From: Bacillota bacterium
GTDB lineage: Bacteria > Bacillota > Desulfitobacteriia > Desulfitobacteriales > JAJXUE01
Length of the DNA: 5,526 bases
Direction: 5' to 3'
NCBI GenBank assembly: GCA_021786555.1
Contig: JAJYNB010000200.1
Span: 1-5,526, forward strand
Below are positions 1 through 5,388 of this stretch, one piece after another; position 1 is the stretch's first letter; each line of letters begins with the position of its first letter. The notes under the pieces were generated by a model. That model was not told where the DNA came from. It saw nothing but the letters and a program-made list of their open reading frames with translations, and made no database searches. Position numbers and translations under genes: made by a program.

Positions 1-666
1 TTCCTCTGGGGGGTACAACATAGTTCAGGGACCAACGCCTCAATCATTTTCGCCACAGGTCCTGCGGTGACCAATGGGCTGCTCGCCTTGGGGTGGAGGG
101 TTAAACCCACCAAGCGGGGAGTCTTGGGGATTGTAATTTCTTTCACGGGCCTGTTCTTTGTTTTTATGCGGGGATCTTTTCACAACTTTTTGGCACTGCA
201 TCTTAGCATGGGTGACCTGCTGCTTTTTGCCAATGTGATTTCTGTAGCCCTCTTTGCGATCTTGGGTCAACGCGCAATGAAAAGGTTTTCTCCCATGGCC
301 CTTACGGTGTACTCTTTGTTTTTCGGCACGCTCTTTTTGACGCCATATGGTTTGTGGCAGGGTTTGAGCAGCGCCTGGAATATTTCAGGGTCCGGCTGGC
401 TCTTGGTCTTGTACATGGGAGCCATGGTAACGGGTTTTGCCGTGCTCTTTAACATGCAGGGAATCAATCTTATCGGCAGCGGCCAAGCGGCAATTTTTAG
501 CAATCTTTTGCCTGTGTTCGGCATCCTCCTTAGCGTTATCCTGCTGAAGGAGACGCTGGCCGCGTACCACTGGACAGGGTTCGCCTTGGTGCTATTTGGC
601 ATGGTTCTCTCTTTAGTCCAGAATAAACAGGTTGAAAACTCACTGCAGATGGGGCCGATGCGCTGA
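1..666 (+). CDS. EamA/DMT-superfamily transporter, 5' end outside window
   Basis: Inner-membrane permease of the drug/metabolite transporter superfamily (EamA family); substrate not predictable from sequence. The frame is open from base 1, so this is the C-terminal 221 residues of a protein that is usually about 290-300 residues with ten helices in two EamA repeats. What is visible is the end of repeat 1 (a helix around fragment residues 11-28 with the family's A..I....P pattern, then a helix around 39-56 ending FVFMRG) and all of repeat 2 (helices near 70-90, 97-115, 128-147, 152-172 and 179-197). The repeat-2 signature is a proline in a helix (SNLLPVFGILLS), then LLKETL, then a G..L...G helix. 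A GTG at 67 could start translation but would remove part of a helix, and the frame continues upstream. TGA stop at 664-666. It converges on the peptidase gene 6 bp away. Family call is firm; the solute is unknown. Confidence 0.9.
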   Translation, partial: FLWGVQHSSGTNASIIFATGPAVTNGLLALGWRVKPTKRGVLGIVISFTGLFFVFMRGSFHNFLALHLSMGDLLLFANVISVALFAILGQRAMKRFSPMALTVYSLFFGTLFLTPYGLWQGLSSAWNISGSGWLLVLYMGAMVTGFAVLFNMQGINLIGSGQAAIFSNLLPVFGILLSVILLKETLAAYHWTGFALVLFGMVLSLVQNKQVENSLQMGPMR

Positions 667-672
667 CCGGTG

Positions 673-1854
673 TTAAACAAAGATAATATCTTCTTGAAAC
701 ACGCTGATTCGTTCCAGCCCTTTGCGCGTGACCACAAAGGTGTTCTCGATTCCCACCGCGCCTTCCGGGAAGATGAACTTAGGTTCCAAAGCCAGCACTG
801 TGCCTTCCTCCAGGGGCGTTTTCACACCCCGGGCGATGACCGGCAGTTCGTCCAATTCGAGTCCTACCCCGTGACCGATAAAGGGGACAGGTTCATTGAG
901 CCCCATGAAATGTTCACCATATCCGCTGGCTCTCGCTTTCTGCCAGGCAAGGTCAAATAGTTCGACGCAGCTTACTCCCGGTTTCCCTGCCTCCATAAGG
1001 CTGGACTGGATTTCCAGAGCAGTTTGATGGGCTTCCAACATTTTCCCCGGCAGGCTGCCCATGCAGAAGATTCTGGTCAGGTCCACAATGTAGCCGTCCA
1101 CAATCCCTACGTAGTCCAGCATTACCGGCTCGTTACGCTGGATTGATTTGAATCCGGCGCTCTGGGGGTACGCGGGACCAATTCCTTCGCCGCCGGTAGG
1201 GCTCGCCAGGAAACTGGGCACGGCCAGACTGGAGCCTGACATCAGGTGACCGAAAATGGTTTCCATATTAAAGGCGTGGGTGCGCACCAGGCTCTGGTGG
1301 CCCAGTTTACGGTAGAACGCCTCCAGCTGTCCGGCCAGTTCCAGCTCTGTCATGCCCTCCCGCAAGAGTTCCGGCACCCGGGCAAAGAGGGCGCCCGCCT
1401 GTTGGGCCGCCTCCTGCAAGATATTGAGTTCATACTGGGATTTGACCGAACGGACGGTACGGACCAGATGGCTGATGTCCACTATTTCTGCCGGGGCCAG
1501 GATTTTGACGTAGCGTAAGTACTGGGCTGCAGGCAAGACGTCAAGCTCCAGGCCGATGCGTTTCATGTCCCCTTGCCCCTGGGTTTTTAGCAGGCCTGGC
1601 AGTTCCTTTAGGCTGTCAAAGGGGATGATGTTTTGTAAGGTGGACTCTCGCCTGGCCCGGGCCAGGTCTTTTTTAACCATCAAAACCGGGCTGCCCTGGG
1701 CTGGGATGAATAAGTGGGACTGCTGGCAGGTCCCGGCAAGATATATCAGGTCGGCGTTTTGCAGGATAATTGCTCCGTCAATGCCTTCTTTTTGCATGAG
1801 CGCCTGAAGTTTTTGCGCCCGTTTTTCAAGCTCTTGTGCCGGTGTAATGCGCAC
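673..1854 (-). CDS. M24-family Xaa-Pro-type metallopeptidase
   Basis: Cytoplasmic dinuclear metallopeptidase of the aminopeptidase P/prolidase (M24B) group, expected to hydrolyse the bond before proline in peptides, feeding peptide turnover. The 393 residues match the two-domain layout of the family: a creatinase-like N-terminal domain (about 8-135) and a pita-bread catalytic domain (about 142-378). All five metal ligands are present: D247 (VMLDYVG), D258 (YIVDLTRIF), H328 (FIGHGVGLELDE), E357 (ALEPKF) and E370 (GIENTF). H203 in FGHLMSG is a further family-typical histidine. No signal peptide is seen. The start is GTG at 1852-1854, chosen because AGGAGG (complement of 1863-1868) lies 8 nt upstream. 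Whether it acts as aminopeptidase or dipeptidase cannot be told from sequence. No partner gene shares its strand here, so it is probably transcribed alone in this window. Confidence 0.93.
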   Translation of the reverse strand: MRITPAQELEKRAQKLQALMQKEGIDGAIILQNADLIYLAGTCQQSHLFIPAQGSPVLMVKKDLARARRESTLQNIIPFDSLKELPGLLKTQGQGDMKRIGLELDVLPAAQYLRYVKILAPAEIVDISHLVRTVRSVKSQYELNILQEAAQQAGALFARVPELLREGMTELELAGQLEAFYRKLGHQSLVRTHAFNMETIFGHLMSGSSLAVPSFLASPTGGEGIGPAYPQSAGFKSIQRNEPVMLDYVGIVDGYIVDLTRIFCMGSLPGKMLEAHQTALEIQSSLMEAGKPGVSCVELFDLAWQKARASGYGEHFMGLNEPVPFIGHGVGLELDELPVIARGVKTPLEEGTVLALEPKFIFPEGAVGIENTFVVTRKGLERISVFQEDIIFV

Positions 1855-1904
1855 TGGCTGTACCTCCTATGAAGTTGTATCCCAATTACTTAAGTTTGGC
1901 ATTT

Positions 1905-1933
1905 ATTTTACCAGCATTGGCCTGAAGACACAA
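1905..1933 (-). promoter_or_regulatory. Putative sigma-A promoter of the M24 peptidase gene
   Basis: Read on the minus strand, TTGTGT (complement of 1928-1933, 3/6 to TTGACA) is followed after 17 nt by TAAAAT (complement of 1905-1910, 5/6 to TATAAT). A TG one base before the -10 makes it an extended -10 (TGGTAAAAT), which can offset a weak -35. Transcription would start near 1898, giving a leader of about 44 nt before the GTG. Prediction only. Confidence 0.5.
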
Positions 1934-1967
1934 CACGGACTGAACCATGGAGGACTACCTGGAGCCT

Positions 1968-1991
1968 GCCTGGGGAAACCTGGCTTTTTTT
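1968..1991 (+). terminator. Weak terminator-like hairpin with T7 tract in the divergent region
   Basis: GCCTGG (1968-1973) and CCTGGC (1979-1984) pair around a GGAAA loop with one T-T mismatch, and seven T follow (1985-1991). AGCC at 1963-1966 could instead pair with GGCT at 1982-1985. The stem is short, so activity is doubtful. There is no gene just upstream on this strand; it could stop antisense transcription running leftward-to-rightward through the peptidase gene, or a small RNA, or be chance. Confidence 0.25.
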
Positions 1992-2035
1992 CACTTGCCC
2001 CGCCCAAATTAAAGCATCACAGGCGAATAAAATAC

Positions 2036-2063
2036 TGGATAGTATTGGTAAATATGATAAAAT
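2036..2063 (+). promoter_or_regulatory. Putative promoter of the three-gene cassette (extended -10)
   Basis: TGGATA (2036-2041, 4/6 to TTGACA), a 16-nt spacer and TAAAAT (2058-2063, 5/6 to TATAAT), with TG at 2055-2056 giving an extended -10 (TGATAAAAT). The start would fall near 2070, about 15 nt before the TTG start codon and just ahead of the AGAGGTGG ribosome binding site, so the leader would be very short. The -10 lies inside a perfect palindrome (2046-2071), which suggests repression at this site. Confidence 0.5.
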
Positions 2064-2071
2064 ATTTACCA
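2046..2071. repeat. Perfect inverted repeat over the cassette -10, operator candidate
   Basis: The arms TGGTAAATAT (2046-2055) and ATATTTACCA (2062-2071) are exact reverse complements, 10 bp each, around the 6-nt centre GATAAA. The element covers the predicted -10 and start point of the downstream cassette, the classic place for a repressor-binding site. As RNA it would be a weak AT-rich hairpin without a U tract, so a terminator is unlikely. I do not recognise the cognate regulator; it does not match the CtsR, CIRCE, PerR or LexA consensus as I know them. Confidence 0.55.
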
Positions 2072-2084
2072 GAGGTGGTTACCT

Positions 2085-2375
2085 TTGGAGCGAAAAGCCA
2101 TATTCAATGGGGGAGTCTCAAAACTGGCCAGGCCCAGGGGCTTGCGGCCCAGTGACAGCTTAAAGAGCCAGGGGGCAAAAACGGAACAGTTGGCGGAGCT
2201 GGAAAAACTGGTCCAGCTCTGCACTGACCCGGAATGCAGCGACGTCCTAAACGAAATCAACCGGCTAAAAAGCACAGGCTTCGCCGGAATGACAGAACCA
2301 GCCTACATATCTCTGGTAAATAGGCTTAATAGTCTAATCACTAAGCTAAGGAGTAAGGATGCGGTGGCTGAATGA
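2085..2375 (+). CDS. Small protein of unknown function, first gene of cassette
   Basis: A 96-residue protein I do not recognise. It begins at TTG, supported by AGAGGTGG ending 6 nt upstream; no in-frame ATG exists before residue 69, so the TTG start is the best choice. The N-terminal 30 residues are basic and rich in Arg, Lys, Pro and Gly (ARPRGLRP), followed by two predicted amphipathic helices, about 33-45 and 52-63, then 72-90. Two cysteines, C46 and C51 (CTDPEC), flank the junction between the first two helices and could form a disulfide or metal site, though two ligands alone are few. No signal peptide or membrane segment is seen. The stop codon overlaps the next ATG (ATGA), so the two are probably translationally coupled and made together. 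It may be a cytoplasmic or membrane-peripheral partner of the next product; this is inference from position only. Confidence 0.72.
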   Translation: MERKAIFNGGVSKLARPRGLRPSDSLKSQGAKTEQLAELEKLVQLCTDPECSDVLNEINRLKSTGFAGMTEPAYISLVNRLNSLITKLRSKDAVAE

Positions 2376-2989
2376 ACCAGATAGATTCCACCACGATCTA
2401 TTTGTTCATCGTCTTTATCCTGCCGGGGTTTCTCTCCTACCTGGTGAGCACATCCCTCTACCGCCAGGGGACTCAGGACCGGGAAATCGAAGTAACTTAT
2501 AAGAGCCTCTTGAACAGCGCCAGCATTTACGCAGTCATCTACATCGGTTGTGAGGCCTGGGGCTTGTCCCCGGTGCAGTTTTTTAAAACTCACGCAATCT
2601 ACTCCCTGGTCATAATGATCTTGGCCAGTCTCCTCTGGGGCATTATAATTTTTAAGTTTAAGGAGAAAGATTATCTATACGGGATCCTCTCCAAAGCTAG
2701 ATTTTTAAGCGGCCGGGTTCAGCCGCCCAATCTTTACGCGGCCCTGCTGGACCCCAAGTATCAGCCCCGGGCCGCCGCCGGATATTGGATAATTTTTGGC
2801 AAAAATGGTGTAACCCACGAGGGTTACGTCAAATATACTGATGTAGCAGGAAGTGAACGCCTTGCCTACGTCACCGAGGTCAAGGAACTCGACCCTCACG
2901 GCAACGTCGCGATTGAACACCCGACTACTTACGGCATGGTCGTGGACTTGACAAAACTGGAATCTTTGGAGATAGTTTACGGGGACTAA
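2372..2989 (+). CDS. Three-helix membrane protein, DUF6338-like
   Basis: A 205-residue membrane protein of unknown function. Three hydrophobic segments fill the N-terminal half: about 8-28 (containing ILPGFLSYLV), 46-64 and 75-95. A hydrophilic C-terminal domain of about 110 residues follows, with a W139-x-I-x-F-G-K-N-G turn, then EGYVKY (150-155) and a closing LESLEIVY. The N-terminal PGFL helix and a W...G..xxGY small beta domain are what I associate with the DUF6338 family, recalled rather than searched. The ATG overlaps the preceding stop by 4 bp (ATGA). The nearest strong SD-like run, AAGGAG at 2348-2353, is too far upstream, and GGTGG at 2363-2367 is weak, which fits coupled translation. 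The TAA at 2987-2989 is in frame with the small gene that follows. The soluble domain is probably cytoplasmic, but topology is not certain. Confidence 0.8.
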   Translation: MNQIDSTTIYLFIVFILPGFLSYLVSTSLYRQGTQDREIEVTYKSLLNSASIYAVIYIGCEAWGLSPVQFFKTHAIYSLVIMILASLLWGIIIFKFKEKDYLYGILSKARFLSGRVQPPNLYAALLDPKYQPRAAAGYWIIFGKNGVTHEGYVKYTDVAGSERLAYVTEVKELDPHGNVAIEHPTTYGMVVDLTKLESLEIVYGD

Positions 2990-3031
2990 TTTTCCGCGCG
3001 ATTGGTCAAGATATGGGATGAGGTGATGCCA

Positions 3032-3130
3032 ATGGGCGACAGTACAGACGCAGCGCGGAAACCGATTTACGACGGGAGCGTGAGTTCGCTTCCCAAGCCA
3101 TCCACGCCGCGTCCCAGCGAACAAAAATAA
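3032..3130 (+). CDS. 32-residue proline-rich small protein, third gene of cassette
   Basis: A short gene for 32 residues, hydrophilic and with no membrane segment. The first half is charged (D3, D6, R9, K10), followed by PIYDG and a proline-rich tail (LPKPSTPRPS, five prolines in all). It is supported by GAGGTGAT at 3020-3027, an eight-base perfect complement to the 16S rRNA 3' end, with GAGG placed 8 nt before the ATG. An in-frame ATG at 3026 and a GTG at 3023 lie within that SD and are unlikely starts. It lies 42 nt after the membrane protein gene, in the same frame, with a single TAA between, and an intrinsic terminator begins 9 nt after its stop. A stop-codon readthrough extension of the membrane protein is the alternative, but the strong SD argues for independent translation. 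Function unknown. Confidence 0.62.
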   Translation: MGDSTDAARKPIYDGSVSSLPKPSTPRPSEQK

Positions 3131-3139
3131 TTGAGCCGC

Positions 3140-3171
3140 AAAGTAAGCCATTGTTATGGCTTATTTTATTT
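3140..3171 (+). terminator. Intrinsic terminator of the three-gene cassette
   Basis: AAAGTAAGCCAT (3140-3151) pairs with ATGGCTTATTTT (3156-3167) around a TGTT loop: 12 bp with one G-T wobble, of which the eight next to the loop are perfect. A T-rich run (3164-3171, TTTTATTT) follows the core stem. It lies just after the small gene and upstream of the dnaK promoter, so it separates the two transcription units. The A-rich upstream flank could give some activity on the other strand, but no minus-strand gene ends here. Confidence 0.85.
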
Positions 3172-3191
3172 AACCTTTTAATTAAAATATG

Positions 3192-3207
3192 ATTACTAAT
3201 TAGTAAT
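3192..3207. repeat. 16-bp perfect palindrome in AT-rich spacer
   Basis: ATTACTAA and TTAGTAAT abut as exact reverse complements. A second, overlapping 10-bp palindrome (AATAATTATT) follows at 3205-3214. The surrounding 3172-3215 is strongly AT-rich. It sits about 60 bp upstream of the dnaK -35, so it could be a distal regulator site or UP-like element; AT-richness makes chance palindromes more likely here. Confidence 0.35.
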
Positions 3208-3265
3208 AATTATTGATGGTGCTCCTGGTATACATAAGCACAGCCAACAAATTTTGCTAAAGGCT

Positions 3266-3282
3266 CTTGACCTTCTTTGACC
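3266..3282 (-). promoter_or_regulatory. CtsR-type operator (tandem heptad repeat)
   Basis: On the minus strand the site reads GGTCAAA-GAA-GGTCAAG. The CtsR consensus known from Bacillus clp operons is (A/G)GTCAAA-NAN-(A/G)GTCAAA; this site differs only in the final base (A to G). It overlaps the dnaK -35 and part of the promoter spacer, so bound CtsR would block RNA polymerase until heat or protein stress inactivates it. The CtsR gene is not in the window. Confidence 0.8.
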
Positions 3283-3295
3283 TTTAAGGTAAGAT
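3267..3295 (+). promoter_or_regulatory. Putative sigma-A promoter of dnaK
   Basis: TTGACC (3267-3272, 5/6 to TTGACA), a 17-nt spacer and TAAGAT (3290-3295, 4/6 to TATAAT). The start would be near 3302, giving a leader of about 97 nt. The -35 is embedded in the CtsR-type box at 3266-3282, and related heptads lie over and after the start point. No CIRCE element (TTAGCACTC-N9-GAGTGCTAA) is present between the upstream terminator and the gene. Confidence 0.65.
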
Positions 3296-3297
3296 AT

Positions 3298-3322
3298 GGT
3301 CAGAAGGTAAGTAAAGGTCAGA
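3298..3322 (+). promoter_or_regulatory. Degenerate CtsR-like heptad cluster at the dnaK start site
   Basis: GGTCAGA occurs at 3298-3304 and again at 3316-3322, with GGTAAGT at 3306-3312 between them. The last two have the CtsR geometry (heptad, AAA spacer, heptad; 10-bp period), matching the heptad consensus 4/7 and 6/7. They cover the predicted transcription start. A further lone TTTGACC (complement GGTCAAA) lies at 3370-3376 just before the dnaK ribosome binding site. A second, weaker CtsR contact region is inferred. Confidence 0.4.
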
Positions 3323-3398
3323 AAAGTAAGGGGGCTGTACCTGAGGTGCAACTATCCCGCACATGAGATTTTGACCTATTATGAAGGAGGTATACAAA

Positions 3399-5276
3399 AT
3401 GGCTAAAACTGTAGGAATTGACCTGGGTACCACCAACTCGGTGGTTGCGGTGATGGAAGGCGGAAAACCAACTGTAATTGTGAGCGCCGAGGGCTACCGT
3501 ACCACTCCTTCGGTGGTAGCCTTCAAAGACAACGGGGAGAAACTGGTGGGCCAGGTAGCCCGGCGCCAGTCCGTCCTGAACCCGGAAAATACCCTGTACT
3601 CGGTAAAACGCTTTATCGGCCGCCGCTATCAGGAGGCAGCTGATGAACGCAGCCTGGTGCCATATAGAGTGGCGTCCGGCCCTAATGACACGGTACGCTT
3701 CGAAATCAAAGGAAAACAGTACGCACCTGAGGAAATTTCGGCTATGGTGCTGCGTAAGCTGGTTGATGATGCGGCCAAATACCTGGGCGAGAAGGTAACA
3801 GATGCGGTGGTTACTGTGCCGGCCTATTTCAATGACGCTCAACGCCAGGCCACCAAGGATGCGGGCAAAATCGCCGGACTCAACGTTTTAAGAATTATCA
3901 ATGAGCCCACCGCAGCCGCACTCGCTTATGGCTTGGACAGCAAGAAAAATGAGACTATCATGGTCTTTGACCTGGGGGGCGGCACCTTCGACGTGTCCAT
4001 CCTGGAGGTAGGGGACGGTGTATTTGAAGTAAAGTCCACCAACGGTGACACCCACCTGGGCGGGGACAACTTTGACAAAGCCCTGGTGGACTGGATGGCT
4101 GAGGAATTCAAAAAAGATTTTGGTCTGGATTTGCGAAAAGACAAACAGGCCCTGCAGCGCTTGACAGAGGGGGCGGAGAAAGCCAAGATTGAGCTTTCGA
4201 CCGTTACGGAGACCCAGATCAGCCTGCCATTTATCAGCGCCGATGCTTCCGGTCCCAAACACCTGGATTTAAAACTCTCCCGGGCAAAATTCGACGAGCT
4301 GACCTATCCCCTGGTGGAGCGCTGCCGCGGACCGGTTCTATCTGCCCTGGCAGACGCAAAGCTTAGCGCCAAGGACATCGATGAGGTGATTCTGGTAGGC
4401 GGGTCCAGCCGCATCCCGGCGGTGCAACAGCTGGTGAAAAGCTTGAGCGGCGGCAAAGAACCTCACCAGGGTGTAAACCCCGACGAAGTGGTGGCCATTG
4501 GAGCCGCCATCCAGGGCGGCGTGCTGGCAGGCGAAGTGAAAGATGTTCTCCTCCTGGATGTGACCCCACTCTCTTTGGGCCTGGAAACCCTGGGAGGGGT
4601 GATGACCAAGCTGGTAGAACGCAATACCACTATCCCTGTTCGCCGCAGCCAGGTTTTCTCCACCGCCGAAGACAACCAACCGGCTGTGGATATCCACGTA
4701 CTGCAAGGTGAGCGGGAGATGGCCAAAGACAATCGCTCCCTGGGCCAGTTCAAATTGGAGGATATTCCAGCGGCCCCCCGCGGCTTGCCGCAGATTGAAG
4801 TGACTTTCGACATCGATGCTAACGGCATTCTAAAGGTGAGCGCCAAGGATAAAGCTTCCGGCAAGGAGCAAACTATTACCATCAGCGGTTCCACCAGCCT
4901 GGACAAGGCTGAAATCGACCGTATGGTTAAAGAGGCCGAGTCCAACGCTGCCCAGGACAAGGAGCACAGGCTTGAGGCGGAGGCCCGCAATGAAGCGGAC
5001 AGCATGGCCTACCAGGTGGAACGCCAGCTGAAGGAAAGGGGAGACCTCCCGCTGCATGAGAAGGCCCGGATTGAGCAGCTGCTGCAGGACCTGAGGGCAG
5101 CCCTTAAGGAAAATGCAGCTGTAGAACGCATCAAAGGGCTGGCCGCGGACCTGCAGCAAGCTGCCTACAGCCTGAGCCAGGCGGCCCAGCAAGCAGCAGC
5201 TGCCGGCAGCGGGGCCGGCGCCTCAGCTCATGAGGCGGCTGATGACGTGGTCGATGCAGAATTTGAAGAAAAATAG
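3399..5276 (+). CDS. dnaK: Molecular chaperone DnaK (Hsp70)
   Basis: ATP-driven cytoplasmic Hsp70 that binds exposed hydrophobic segments of client proteins and works with a J-protein and the exchange factor GrpE. It has 625 residues, normal family length. The ATPase domain shows IDLGTTNS (7-14), K70 in VKRFIGRR, TVPAYFNDAQR (139-149), NEPTAAA (168-174), DLGGGTFD (191-198, T196) and VGGSSRIP (333-340). The interdomain linker VLLLDV is at 383-388, the beta-sandwich substrate domain runs to about 500, then the helical lid, an Ala/Gln/Gly-rich tail and the terminal DDVVDAEFEEK motif. ATG at 3399 is chosen because AAGGAGG (3384-3390) sits 8 nt upstream; the in-frame ATG at 3381 overlaps that SD and would add six non-family residues. 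Residues 70-114 carry about 22 residues more than Bacillus DnaK, as in E. coli. A CtsR-type box controls its promoter, and a J-protein gene follows. Confidence 0.98.
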   Translation: MAKTVGIDLGTTNSVVAVMEGGKPTVIVSAEGYRTTPSVVAFKDNGEKLVGQVARRQSVLNPENTLYSVKRFIGRRYQEAADERSLVPYRVASGPNDTVRFEIKGKQYAPEEISAMVLRKLVDDAAKYLGEKVTDAVVTVPAYFNDAQRQATKDAGKIAGLNVLRIINEPTAAALAYGLDSKKNETIMVFDLGGGTFDVSILEVGDGVFEVKSTNGDTHLGGDNFDKALVDWMAEEFKKDFGLDLRKDKQALQRLTEGAEKAKIELSTVTETQISLPFISADASGPKHLDLKLSRAKFDELTYPLVERCRGPVLSALADAKLSAKDIDEVILVGGSSRIPAVQQLVKSLSGGKEPHQGVNPDEVVAIGAAIQGGVLAGEVKDVLLLDVTPLSLGLETLGGVMTKLVERNTTIPVRRSQVFSTAEDNQPAVDIHVLQGEREMAKDNRSLGQFKLEDIPAAPRGLPQIEVTFDIDANGILKVSAKDKASGKEQTITISGSTSLDKAEIDRMVKEAESNAAQDKEHRLEAEARNEADSMAYQVERQLKERGDLPLHEKARIEQLLQDLRAALKENAAVERIKGLAADLQQAAYSLSQAAQQAAAAGSGAGASAHEAADDVVDAEFEEK

Positions 5277-5305
5277 GGCCCTGAATCTCGGCTCACGCAC
5301 CAGAA

Positions 5306-5329
5306 GGCGGACGGCTTAAGCTGTCCGCC
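5306..5329 (+). terminator. GC-rich hairpin after dnaK, without T tract
   Basis: GGCGGACGGC (5306-5315) pairs with GCTGTCCGCC (5320-5329) around TTAA, 10 bp with one G-T wobble, and the TT/AA of the loop could also pair in DNA. AGGGCCC at 5275-5281 and GGGCCCT at 5336-5342 could form an outer stem around it. There is no T tract downstream, so it is a poor intrinsic terminator. It more likely stabilises the dnaK mRNA 3' end, marks a processing site, or attenuates read-through into the J-protein gene. Confidence 0.4.
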
Positions 5330-5358
5330 CCTGCCGGGCCCTGTGGCAAATCAATTAT

Positions 5359-5388
5359 CTGTCGCAAAACCAGCTGAAGCGGTATAAT
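5359..5388 (+). promoter_or_regulatory. Possible internal promoter before the J-protein gene
   Basis: TATAAT at 5383-5388 is a perfect -10 hexamer. The best -35 candidate is CTGTCG (5359-5364, 3/6, 18-nt spacer), which is poor, and there is no extended-10 TG. A start near 5395 would give a leader of about 95 nt. No CtsR heptad pair is seen near it, so if active it may allow J-protein expression independent of the dnaK promoter. Confidence 0.35.

Noticed and set aside
67..666. GTG at 67 as the true start of the transporter
   Set aside because: The same frame is open to base 1 and encodes EamA-like sequence (ASIIFATGPAV) before the GTG, so the gene starts outside the window.
680..692. AAGATA-A-TATCTT palindrome near the peptidase 3' end
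   Set aside because: It lies in the last codons of the peptidase gene, has only 6-bp AT-rich arms and a 1-nt centre, and is too weak to act as a terminator.
1947..2012. 21-codon plus-strand frame starting ATGGAGGAC as a leader peptide ahead of the T7 hairpin
   Set aside because: No Shine-Dalgarno sequence and no promoter placed for it; the codons show no run of a regulatory amino acid.
1847..2155. Plus-strand open frame across the divergent control region
   Set aside because: It begins inside the peptidase gene, runs through both promoters and the palindrome, overlaps the cassette's first gene in another frame, and has no ribosome binding site.
3381..3398. ATG at 3381 as the dnaK start
   Set aside because: It overlaps the AAGGAGG ribosome binding site of the ATG at 3399 and would add MKEVYK, which DnaK proteins do not have; MAKTVGIDLGTTNS is the normal beginning.
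3172..3398. CIRCE (HrcA) or HAIR (HspR) element upstream of dnaK
   Set aside because: Neither TTAGCACTC-N9-GAGTGCTAA nor CTTGAGT-N7-ACTCAAG is present; the CTTGACC here belongs to the CtsR-type heptad repeat.
3318..3842. Long minus-strand open frame opposite dnaK, and similar ones at 3888-4262, 4338-4706, 4463-5005 and 4830-5192
   Set aside because: They mirror a strongly conserved dnaK coding region, lack convincing ribosome binding sites and show no recognisable family.
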